From positions 3,327 to 15,811 of the forward strand of contig DIHQ01000114.1 of the NCBI GenBank assembly GCA_002420235.1: a DNA stretch of 12,485 nucleotides. The letters run 5' to 3'. The translations under genes and the position numbers were made by a program. This document shows positions 1 to 7,226 of the stretch, in pieces; the first letter of the stretch is position 1; the number at the start of each line of letters is the position of its first letter. The notes below the pieces were generated by a model. The model had not been told where the DNA came from. It searched no databases and saw nothing but the letters and a program-made list of their open reading frames with translations. Source of the DNA: Flavobacteriales bacterium UBA5692 (GTDB lineage Bacteria; Bacteroidota; Bacteroidia; Flavobacteriales_D; Sanyastnellaceae).

Positions 1-2851
1 TGACCAAATGGCGGTTCATCTTCCTTTGGGAAGTGCGGCCATTCTTGAAGCTCAACTGCTTATGTTGGCATCTCACAACATCCTGAATCCTGCAAATGGA
101 GCACCAATTGCGGTGCCGTCGCAGGACATGGTTTTGGGTTTGTACTATATGACCAAGATTCGGAAGAGCACGAAGGAAGAGCCTGTGAAAGGGGAGGGTA
201 TGACATGTTACTCTCCCGAGGAAGTTCGCATCGCATATCAAGAGGGAGAGCTTGACCTGCACGCGGAAATAAAGATGCGCCACGTGGATAAAGATGGCAA
301 TGTGAGCATCATAGAGACTGCATGTGGTCGCGTATTATTCAATGATCATGTGCCATTGGAAGCTGGGTTCATAAATGAACTCTTGACAAAGAAATCATTG
401 CGTGGCATAATATCGCATGTACTGAACAGCACCAATGTTCCACGAACGGCCCAATTCCTCGATGACATTAAAAAATTGGGATTCTACATGGCCTTTAAGG
501 GTGGTTTATCGTTCAATTTGAATGACGTTATAATACCCGGTGAAAAGGAGAAGCTCGTTGACCTAGCGACAGATCAAGTTGCCGAAGTGATGGAGAACTA
601 TAACATGGGCTTAATCACGAACAACGAGCGCTATAACCAAATCATTGACATCTGGACGCATACGAATTCAAAGCTGACGAATATTTTAATGGATAGAATT
701 GAAACTGATAAGCAAGGGTTCAACTCTATTTATATGATGATGCATTCTGGTGCACGTGGTTCGAAAGAACAGATTCGCCAGCTCTCCGGGATGCGTGGAC
801 TGATGGCCAAGCCACAAAAATCCTCTGCCACTGGTGGTCAGGATATCATTGAGAATCCAATACTTTCCAACTTCAAGGAAGGACTTTCCATTCTCGAGTA
901 CTTCATCTCGACTCACGGAGCTCGTAAAGGTTTGGCTGATACAGCGCTCAAAACGGCAGATGCAGGTTACCTGACACGTCGTCTAGTTGACGTTGCTCAA
1001 GATGTAATCATTACGGAAGAAGACTGTTTCACGCTTCGTGGTATTGTTGCAACTCCTCTACGAAAGAACGATGAAATCACTGAGGGGATTGGTGATCGCA
1101 TTGTCGGGCGCACAGCGTTGAACGATGTTGTCCATCCAAAATCTGGTGAGGTCATGGTCGCCGGCAGTGAAGAAATCGACTATGCTACCGCTATGGCCAT
1201 TGAGGAGGCTGGCATTGATGAAGTAGAAGTACGTTCGGTTTTGACTTGCGAGTCGGTTTCCGGTGTTTGCGTAAAGTGTTATGGTAAAAATCTCGCTACA
1301 GCCAGAACAGTGCAGGTCGGCGAAGCCGTAGGTGTCATTGCTGCTCAATCAATCGGTGAACCGGGAACGCAATTAACACTGCGTACATTCCACGTCGGTG
1401 GAACAGCATCAAAAATTTCGGATGAAAATGAAGTGAAGGTCAAGTTCGCTGGTGTAGTCGAAATTGACGACTTGCGCGAAGTGGCACGAACCAACGCTGA
1501 TGGAGAGAAGGAGACAGTTGTGGTTTCGCGTTCATCAGAATTTAAGGTAGTTGACGCGAAGACCGGTGTTGCGTTAAGCACAACCATCTTACCATACGGT
1601 TCGATTCTACAGAAATTTCCTGGTGAGAAAATCAAGAAAGGTGAGTCCATTTGCACATGGGACCCATACAATAATGTGATTATCAACGAGGAGAAAGGTT
1701 TGATCAAGTTCGATATGATTGAAGAAGGAGTGACTTACCGGGAGGAGCTTGACGAACAAACCGGTTTCCGCGAGATTGTCATTACCGAAACCAAGGACAA
1801 GAAAAAGAACCCTGCTATCCTCATTGTCGATAAGAAGGGCGAGGTCTTAAAGACCTATTCTTTGCCTGTAGGTGCGCACCTCTCTGTGAAAGAAGGAGAT
1901 CAAGCGAACGTTGGACAGATTTTGACAAAAATTCCACGAGTGGCAGGTAAGTCTGGTGATATCACAGGAGGACTTCCGCGTGTTACAGAATTATTTGAAG
2001 CACGAAACCCGTCCAATCCAGCAGTTGTTTCGGAGGTGGACGGAATCGTCTCTTATGGTAAGATTAAGCGAGGTAACCGGGAAATTATAGTGGAATCACG
2101 TCGAGGAGACATCTACAAATACATGGTGCCGCTCTCAAAGCATATCCTAGTCCAGGATAATGATTTTGTCCGTGCGGGTATGCCTCTTTCAGATGGTGCT
2201 ATCACTCCAATAGATATCCTAGATGTTATGGGTCCAACTGCTGTTCAGGAGTACATCGTCAATGAAATCCAGGACGTTTACAGACTCCAGGGAGTAAAAA
2301 TTAATGATAAACATTTCGAGGTGATCGTTCGCCAAATGATGAAAAAGGTGGTCATTGAGGATGCTGGGGATACACGTTTTCTAGAGAAGCAGTTCGCAGA
2401 AAAGTCAGATTTCATGAAAGAAAATGACCGCATCTTTGGAATGGTGGTCATTACGGATGCAGGAGATAGCGAAGATCTGCGACTGGGTCAAATGATAACA
2501 GCCCGGCAACTGCGCGATGTTAATGGATCGCTCCGGAGACGTGACATGGTTGTTGCGGAAGGCCGTGATGCCATTCCTGCAACGGCACGACCGCTATTGC
2601 AGGGTATTACGCGTGCGTCATTGCAGACGAAGTCATTTATTTCGGCAGCGTCGTTCCAAGAGACAACAAAAGTCTTGAACGAAGCCGCGGTTAGTGGAAA
2701 GCAAGATTTCTTGAATGGCTTGAAGGAAAATGTGATTGTTGGTCATTTGATTCCTGCGGGTACAGGTACGCGTGCGTTCACTGAGAAAAAAGTGATTACA
2801 AGGCGCCCGAACTTGGAGCTTGCACCTGTAGAGGAAAGTGCTGAAGCTTAA
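1..2851 (+). CDS. rpoC: DNA-directed RNA polymerase subunit beta' (5'-truncated)
   Basis: Largest catalytic subunit of RNA polymerase. The gene is cut by the left edge: the reading frame is open from base 2 (D-Q-M), the tail of the Mg-binding NADFDGDQM motif, so about the first third is missing. Numbering from the Met at base 8: the second zinc site has Cys 340, 414, 421 and 424 (CESVSGVCVKC), the bridge helix lies around 289-334 (STHGARKGLADTALKTADAG region) and the trigger loop around 440-467 (GVIAAQSIGEPGTQ). About 180 residues then separate the two halves of the trigger-loop region before the conserved TGGLPRVTELFEARNPS near residue 660, consistent with a lineage-specific insertion at the place where E. 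coli carries SI3. The C-terminus is complete and is followed 20 bp later by a terminator. rpoB is expected upstream, outside the window. Confidence 0.98.
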   Translation, partial: DQMAVHLPLGSAAILEAQLLMLASHNILNPANGAPIAVPSQDMVLGLYYMTKIRKSTKEEPVKGEGMTCYSPEEVRIAYQEGELDLHAEIKMRHVDKDGNVSIIETACGRVLFNDHVPLEAGFINELLTKKSLRGIISHVLNSTNVPRTAQFLDDIKKLGFYMAFKGGLSFNLNDVIIPGEKEKLVDLATDQVAEVMENYNMGLITNNERYNQIIDIWTHTNSKLTNILMDRIETDKQGFNSIYMMMHSGARGSKEQIRQLSGMRGLMAKPQKSSATGGQDIIENPILSNFKEGLSILEYFISTHGARKGLADTALKTADAGYLTRRLVDVAQDVIITEEDCFTLRGIVATPLRKNDEITEGIGDRIVGRTALNDVVHPKSGEVMVAGSEEIDYATAMAIEEAGIDEVEVRSVLTCESVSGVCVKCYGKNLATARTVQVGEAVGVIAAQSIGEPGTQLTLRTFHVGGTASKISDENEVKVKFAGVVEIDDLREVARTNADGEKETVVVSRSSEFKVVDAKTGVALSTTILPYGSILQKFPGEKIKKGESICTWDPYNNVIINEEKGLIKFDMIEEGVTYREELDEQTGFREIVITETKDKKKNPAILIVDKKGEVLKTYSLPVGAHLSVKEGDQANVGQILTKIPRVAGKSGDITGGLPRVTELFEARNPSNPAVVSEVDGIVSYGKIKRGNREIIVESRRGDIYKYMVPLSKHILVQDNDFVRAGMPLSDGAITPIDILDVMGPTAVQEYIVNEIQDVYRLQGVKINDKHFEVIVRQMMKKVVIEDAGDTRFLEKQFAEKSDFMKENDRIFGMVVITDAGDSEDLRLGQMITARQLRDVNGSLRRRDMVVAEGRDAIPATARPLLQGITRASLQTKSFISAASFQETTKVLNEAAVSGKQDFLNGLKENVIVGHLIPAGTGTRAFTEKKVITRRPNLELAPVEESAEA

Positions 2852-2871
2852 CCTGAAGTTGCAGAAATAAC

Positions 2872-2901
2872 AAAAAAGCCCGTTTCAGCACGGGCTTTTT
2901 T
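2872..2901. terminator. Rho-independent terminator between convergent genes
   Basis: A perfect 6-bp GC-rich stem (gcccgt 2878-2883, acgggc 2890-2895) with a six-base loop is flanked by six A on the left and six T on the right. The A and T tracts can extend the stem, and they provide a U-tract for either strand. It sits 20 bp after the rpoC stop and 28 bp from the stop of the leftward gene, so it probably ends both transcripts. Confidence 0.9.
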
Positions 2902-2929
2902 ATTATTTGGTTTATGGGCCAGTAGTGGT

Positions 2930-4417
2930 CTATTGTTTGCCGGATGATATGGCTCGCGCGGCTGCTTCAGCGGTATCTTCTTGATCTGGCTCTGATGCTG
3001 GCGTTACAGCGCCACAGTATCCAAACAGTCTATTCTTTTTTATGATGCGGTCAACAAAGTCGGGCACCATCGTTTCCCAGCCGTCCTGTCCAGTTTTGAT
3101 AAGTTCAAGAGCTTCTTTACTGAAAATACCCAACACATCGTTATCGTAAGGTATATCGATGATGCGTTTGTTAAAACGGAGGTAATCGAAGAGCGGTTGC
3201 ATCCTTGGATGCAATGGAGTGTTTTCGACCTTCCACAATTCTCCAGAGGGCTTATCCATCCATGGGTAGAGGTACATTTTGAGATCTCGGCTAAATAAAA
3301 TACCGAACGCCTCCAGAATACCGCCGTTAAGGTTGCGGTAATACTTCTCGTCAAAGACCATGGACAGTGTATTGGCGCCCATGATGATGCCCATTCTTTT
3401 TTTCGTGTGCTGCGAAAAGAATTCAACAAGCTTGTAGTACTTCTGATAGTTTGAGATGAGCACAGTCTGTCCGATTGAACACAGTACATCCGCGCGGTCT
3501 AGAAAATCCTGCTCGTCGATGTCGCCCTCAGCAGAAAGGTTATTTAGCGTTATTTCAAAAAGGACCTGTATGTTTTCTTTTTCAACTCTTGCCTCCTGCT
3601 TGAACTGTTGCAGCCCTTTTGCAATCATGTCAATGCTAACCTTGGTGACCGGTCGGAAAGAACCTCGGATGGCCAGGATATTTTTTTTGTAGAGTACGTC
3701 AGCAGCCTGACGGTTTCGTCCGTCTGGGGAGAAAATAACTGCATCAGTCATGCCGTTTTTGACTAATTGAAGGGACAGCAAGCGATTATCTACTGCTTCA
3801 AAATCCGGCCCGTTCATTTCGATCATATCGATTTCCACCCGATCCCGGTCGAGGTTATCGTACAAGGATTGCAATAACTCTTTCGGCTTTTTGTAAAAAA
3901 AGATGCACCCGTATATGAGATTAACCCCGAGCATTCCGACCGTCTGGTGCTGCATTAAGGCGTCGCTCTCGAGTAAACGGGCGTGGAGAATAACTTCATT
4001 GGGCTCCTGATCCGGAGTTGTTTGAAATTTCAAACCAAACCACCCGTGGCCTTGATTCGATTTGTGGTAGTTAATGGTCGCGACTGTGTTTGCAAACGCG
4101 AAGAAATGTTTGGTTGGATGCTCCGCACGGTCCAAACGATCAATCATCAATTGGTATTCGTGTGCGAGCATTTTATGCACACGACTTTCGCACACGTAAC
4201 GTCCGTTTTTTTCTTCACCATAAATGGCATCCGAGAAGTCTTTGTCGTAGGCCGACATTGCCTTAGCGATGGTACCTGATGCCCCACCGGCTCTAAAGAA
4301 ATGCCTGACGACTTCTTGGCCTGCTCCGATTTCAGCATAAGTACCATAGAGGTCCTGATTCAGATTGATGCGGAGCGCTTTCTGTTTTGCAGATAGGATA
4401 ACTCTGTTGGAATCCAC
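2930..4417 (-). CDS. Conserved Bacteroidota protein of unknown function (495 aa)
   Basis: I recognise this as a conserved family in Flavobacteriia and relatives, but its function is not established to my knowledge. From memory, databases label members inconsistently, for example as nicotinate-nucleotide adenylyltransferase or TonB-dependent receptor. The sequence supports neither label: there is no signal peptide, plug or beta-barrel, and no obvious (H/T)xGH nucleotidyltransferase motif. The most conserved part is near the N-terminus, with AEIGAGQE at 28-35, RHFFRAG at 38-44 and AMSAYDKDFSDAIYG at 53-67. Other blocks include LVKNGMTDAVIF and RGSFRPVTKVSIDM. The composition suggests a soluble cytoplasmic protein. 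The only standard start is GTG at 4417, because an in-frame TGA lies a few codons upstream and the next ATG falls inside the conserved block. It converges with rpoC and diverges from the hydrolase gene at 4488. Confidence 0.9.
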   Translation of the reverse strand: MDSNRVILSAKQKALRINLNQDLYGTYAEIGAGQEVVRHFFRAGGASGTIAKAMSAYDKDFSDAIYGEEKNGRYVCESRVHKMLAHEYQLMIDRLDRAEHPTKHFFAFANTVATINYHKSNQGHGWFGLKFQTTPDQEPNEVILHARLLESDALMQHQTVGMLGVNLIYGCIFFYKKPKELLQSLYDNLDRDRVEIDMIEMNGPDFEAVDNRLLSLQLVKNGMTDAVIFSPDGRNRQAADVLYKKNILAIRGSFRPVTKVSIDMIAKGLQQFKQEARVEKENIQVLFEITLNNLSAEGDIDEQDFLDRADVLCSIGQTVLISNYQKYYKLVEFFSQHTKKRMGIIMGANTLSMVFDEKYYRNLNGGILEAFGILFSRDLKMYLYPWMDKPSGELWKVENTPLHPRMQPLFDYLRFNKRIIDIPYDNDVLGIFSKEALELIKTGQDGWETMVPDFVDRIIKKNRLFGYCGAVTPASEPDQEDTAEAAARAISSGKQ

Positions 4418-4451
4418 GACAATTCTAATTTCAGTGGTAAGCCCGTTTCAA

Positions 4452-4459
4452 CAAATGTA
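4452..4459 (-). promoter_or_regulatory. Candidate Bacteroidota -7 box (TAnnTTTG) for the leftward 495-aa gene
   Basis: Read on the minus strand this is TACATTTG, a perfect match to the Bacteroidota -7 consensus TAnnTTTG. It would start transcription near 4446 and give a leader of about 29 nt before the GTG at 4417. I see no convincing TTG/TTTG at the -33 position, so support rests on the -7 match and its location. Confidence 0.5.
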
Positions 4460-4475
4460 CGAGATGAACAGGGCG

Positions 4476-4483
4476 TACCTTTG
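4476..4483 (+). promoter_or_regulatory. Candidate Bacteroidota -7 box (TAnnTTTG) for the rightward hydrolase gene
   Basis: TACCTTTG matches TAnnTTTG exactly and ends only 4 bp before the ATG at 4488. Transcription would begin at or within a few bases of that ATG, implying a leaderless or nearly leaderless mRNA, or else use of another promoter. No clear -33 element is visible; that position overlaps the opposing box at 4452-4459. Confidence 0.45.
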
Positions 4484-4487
4484 ATTC

Positions 4488-5270
4488 ATGGAGGTGGAAT
4501 TCACATTTCTCGGCACAGGTACTTCGCAAGGGGTACCCATCATAGGCTGTTCATGTGAAGTTTGTCGCAGCGAAAATACCCGCGATCAGCGTTTAAGGAG
4601 CTCGCTGCTCGTGAAGGCTGGAGGGGTGAACGTAGTAATTGATACTGGCCCTGATTTTCGGCAGCAATGCCTCCGGGCAAAGCTTGAAACCCTTGATGCT
4701 GTTGTGTTTACGCATGAACACAAGGACCACGTTGCCGGGCTGGACGACATTCGCCCATTTAATTTTAGAAGGCGCAAGGACATGCCGGTTTTTGCTACAG
4801 CACGGGTTGAAGAGGCCTTACAACGTGAGTTTAAGTACATTTTTGAAGCGAATTACCCTGGTGTGCCTCGTGTGCAGCTCAACCGCATTACGATGGATCC
4901 GTTCGATATCGGTGATGCGACTTGGTGGCCGCTTCCGGTGATGCACCACCGGCTTCCTGTAATGGGCTACCGTATTGGCGGATTGGCTTATATCACGGAT
5001 GCAAATCAATTATCGGAATTGACTTTAAAGCGACTTAAAGGTGTAGATGTCCTTGTTTTGAACGCCTTGAGGAAGGAGTCACATCTGTCTCATTTTACCT
5101 TGGAGGAAGCCTTGGAATGGGCTTCAAAAATTGATGCGCGCCAAACGTATTTAACGCACATTAGTCACCATTTGGGCCTTCACGAATCGGTCAATGCTGA
5201 TTTGCCAAATGGTGTGGCATTAGCGTACGATGGTTTGGTCGACATAACCTATGGAGCCCGCTTGCATTGA
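4488..5270 (+). CDS. PhnP-like metallo-beta-lactamase-fold hydrolase
   Basis: Predicted cytoplasmic metal-dependent phosphodiesterase of the MBL fold, 260 aa. The N-terminus carries the PhnP-type signature FLGTGTSQGVP (7-17), followed by the cysteine cluster G-C-S-C-E-V-C (Cys21, 23, 26), the positions that bind a structural zinc in PhnP. The MBL metal motif is HEHKDH (76-81), followed by GLDDIRPF. Later ligands are probably His153 or His154, Asp171 (in YITDAN) and a His in THISHH (224-228). PhnP itself cleaves 5-phosphoribosyl 1,2-cyclic phosphate in phosphonate breakdown, but no phn genes are nearby, so the substrate here is unknown. The alignment starts right at the N-terminus, supporting the ATG at 4488. 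It lies 17 bp upstream of the lipid A acyltransferase gene, probably co-transcribed. Confidence 0.92.
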   Translation: MEVEFTFLGTGTSQGVPIIGCSCEVCRSENTRDQRLRSSLLVKAGGVNVVIDTGPDFRQQCLRAKLETLDAVVFTHEHKDHVAGLDDIRPFNFRRRKDMPVFATARVEEALQREFKYIFEANYPGVPRVQLNRITMDPFDIGDATWWPLPVMHHRLPVMGYRIGGLAYITDANQLSELTLKRLKGVDVLVLNALRKESHLSHFTLEEALEWASKIDARQTYLTHISHHLGLHESVNADLPNGVALAYDGLVDITYGARLH

Positions 5271-5287
5271 CCTATGTTTGCAGCGTC

Positions 5288-6199
5288 ATGTCGCTGTTCT
5301 TCCTTCGTATTCTTTCGCGTTTACCGTTCGGATTTTTGCACGGAATTAGCTCATTATTAGCTCGTTTGGCTTCAGGTGTATTAGGTTACCGACGGACAGT
5401 TATCCGAGGCAACATCGAGCGCAGTTTTCCCGAAATCTCCAATGCTAATCACCGTCAGATTGAGCGGAATTATTATCTACATTTTGCTGATATCACGATG
5501 GAATCCATCAAAAACTTCACCATCGATGATGCTGCTGCTAGATCAAGAATGTGCCATCTAGGTTTGGAGACTTTTGAACCTTTTTTCAAGGCTGGGAGGA
5601 GTGTACTTATTGCTGGAGGCCACTTCAACAACTGGGAGTTATACGCCATGACTGCCAACCAAAACATACCACATGATGTAATGGCTGTCTACAAACGCCT
5701 TTCCAATAAAACAATGGATGAAGCTATTCGCGCTTCACGGCAAAGGTTTGGGTTGGAAATGGTGCGAACAGTGGATGCACAGACCTGGATGGATACCTAT
5801 GCGGAAGGCGGTCGTCCCAAAGCGGTTGTGATGGGGTTCGATCAGAGCCCCGCTGACCCTGTTAAATCTTGGTGGAATACATTTTTGAATCAAGAGACAG
5901 CTTGGCACTTCGGTATAGAAAAATGGGCGAAGACGTACGATATGCCCGTGATTTACGGGCACATTAAGAAAATCCATCGCGGTTACTATGAAACACATTA
6001 CGAATTGGTCACTGATTCGCCCAAACGCCTGCCGGAAGGGGCTATTTTGCAAAAGTGTATTGATTTGTTGGAAGCGGACATTCACGAGACTCCGCACCAG
6101 TGGTTATGGTCGCACAAACGATGGAAGCATATCAGACCTGAGTCGATGCCGCTAAACTCGATATCAAAGGCCGAAAAGAAACCTGCTGACGATGCGTAA
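5288..6199 (+). CDS. LpxL/HtrB-family lipid A (lysophospholipid) acyltransferase
   Basis: Inner-membrane acyltransferase that adds a secondary acyl chain to lipid A precursors or a related lysophospholipid, 303 aa. A hydrophobic N-terminus (MSLFFLRILSRLPFGFLHGI) anchors it to the membrane. It is followed by the family pattern LGYRRTVIRGNIERSFPE. The catalytic H-X4-E motif is HFNNWE (His112, Glu117). Further family landmarks are GFDQSPAD (183-190), the WWNTFLNQETAWHFGI block (195-210) and the C-terminal WLWSHKRWK (272-280). I chose the ATG at 5288. A TTG seven codons earlier would overlap the hydrolase stop by 4 bp but adds residues (TYVCSV) unlike the family start. Its last 8 bases overlap the start codon region of the rarA relic, suggesting an ancestral three-gene unit. 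The acyl donor and exact acceptor cannot be told from sequence. Confidence 0.93.
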   Translation: MSLFFLRILSRLPFGFLHGISSLLARLASGVLGYRRTVIRGNIERSFPEISNANHRQIERNYYLHFADITMESIKNFTIDDAAARSRMCHLGLETFEPFFKAGRSVLIAGGHFNNWELYAMTANQNIPHDVMAVYKRLSNKTMDEAIRASRQRFGLEMVRTVDAQTWMDTYAEGGRPKAVVMGFDQSPADPVKSWWNTFLNQETAWHFGIEKWAKTYDMPVIYGHIKKIHRGYYETHYELVTDSPKRLPEGAILQKCIDLLEADIHETPHQWLWSHKRWKHIRPESMPLNSISKAEKKPADDA

Positions 6200-7221
6200 G
6201 GTGCCATTAGCGGAACGGATACGTACTTGGAACTTGGCGGAATATTTGGGGCAGAGACATTTGGTAGATGAAGATAAGATTCATCGGTTATCAAAATCAC
6301 AAGAAGATAGTTTACTTGGCGCTGTCAAGCAGGGCTTATTCACTCTAATTGGTGCCACAATATAAAACCCATCTTTTTAGATAATATTAGCTTTATAAAG
6401 TAGGTGTCAAGTGTATGTATTACAATATTTTAATATAAGTCAACTAAAAAATTCTCATGCGTGCTATTGAGGAATATGAGGCCCTCCGCTTGGGTGTAAT
6501 TTAAGTGAAGGAATGGGAGGCATTGTTTCGTGCGAGCAGTGAAGATGCTCGATGCTTGCTTAATGCAGTGGAGTTTTAGTGGATATTTTGAAGGAGGACC
6601 CTGCGGTCATAGACAACCAATCTTTAAGGGCGGCATTGCAGTCGACAATGATTCGTTTTGACAGAAAAGGAGATATCCATTATGATATTGCTTCTGCCTT
6701 GTTAAAAAGCATTCGAGGGAGTGATTCAAATGCGGCACTGTCTTAGTTGGCGTGCATGCTGGCCGGCGGGGAAGATCCGAAATTCATCGCGCGGCGTTTG
6801 ATTATTCCAGCAGCAGAGGACATTGGTTTGGCCAACCCAAGCGCCTTGGTTTTCGCGTATGAAACATTTGCCGCCATCGAACGCATCGGTATGCCTGAAG
6901 CCCGAATTCCGTGAAGCCAATGCGCGATTTATTTGGCGACTAGTCCAAAGAGCAATGCGGCCTGTACGGCAATTAATGAAGTACTTCTATTTGTCCAACA
7001 AAGTTGAGACTTACCAGTTCCAATTCACTTGCGCAACGCATCAAACCAATTCATGAAGGCCCAAGGCTTTGGCAAAGGCTACCAATACGACCACGATTTA
7101 AGTCAAGAAGCCTCATGTCAAGAATGTTTACCGGAAGGGATCGAAGGCACCTCTTTTTACACCCCAAGCAACAATCCAAAAGGCGATGCGGGCCATTTGG
7201 AAAGAGAAGTACGGTTTCTGA
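6192..7221 (+). pseudogene. rarA: Decayed rarA (mgsA): replication-associated recombination protein A, AAA+ ATPase
   Basis: RarA is a cytoplasmic AAA+ ATPase that acts at stalled replication forks. The relic starts at ATG 6192, overlapping the acyltransferase end, with PLAERIRTWNLAEYLGQRHL, typical of the RarA N-terminus. It then jumps directly to DEDKIHRLSKSQEDSLL, which corresponds to the region around Walker B. The intervening 80 or so codons, including Walker A, are gone. Downstream, NPSF, SRCQVYVLQYF, SSEDARCLLNAVEF, RFDRKGDIHYDIASALLKSI, GEDPKFIARRL, AAEDIGLANPSAL, SPKSNAA, PIHLRNAS and FGKGYQYDHD follow in RarA order, ending with AIWKEKYGF and TGA at 7219. In-frame stops occur at 6363, 6378, 6396, 6744, 6912 and 7005, and the frame shifts near 6455, 6578 and 7181. 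Total length is about 240 nt less than an intact gene. It cannot encode a working ATPase. Confidence 0.95.
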
Positions 7222-7226
7222 TTCGA

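Noticed and set aside
3456..3692. Open frames on the plus strand opposite the 495-aa gene.
   Set aside because: They are antisense shadows of a strongly conserved coding region and have no recognisable features of their own.
5267..5287. A TTG start for the acyltransferase overlapping the hydrolase stop.
   Set aside because: The extra residues do not resemble the family N-terminus, and an ATG directly before the hydrophobic anchor fits better.
6823..7056. A 77-codon forward open frame over the rarA relic.
   Set aside because: It is out of frame with the recognisable RarA segments and overlaps them, so it is a chance shadow.
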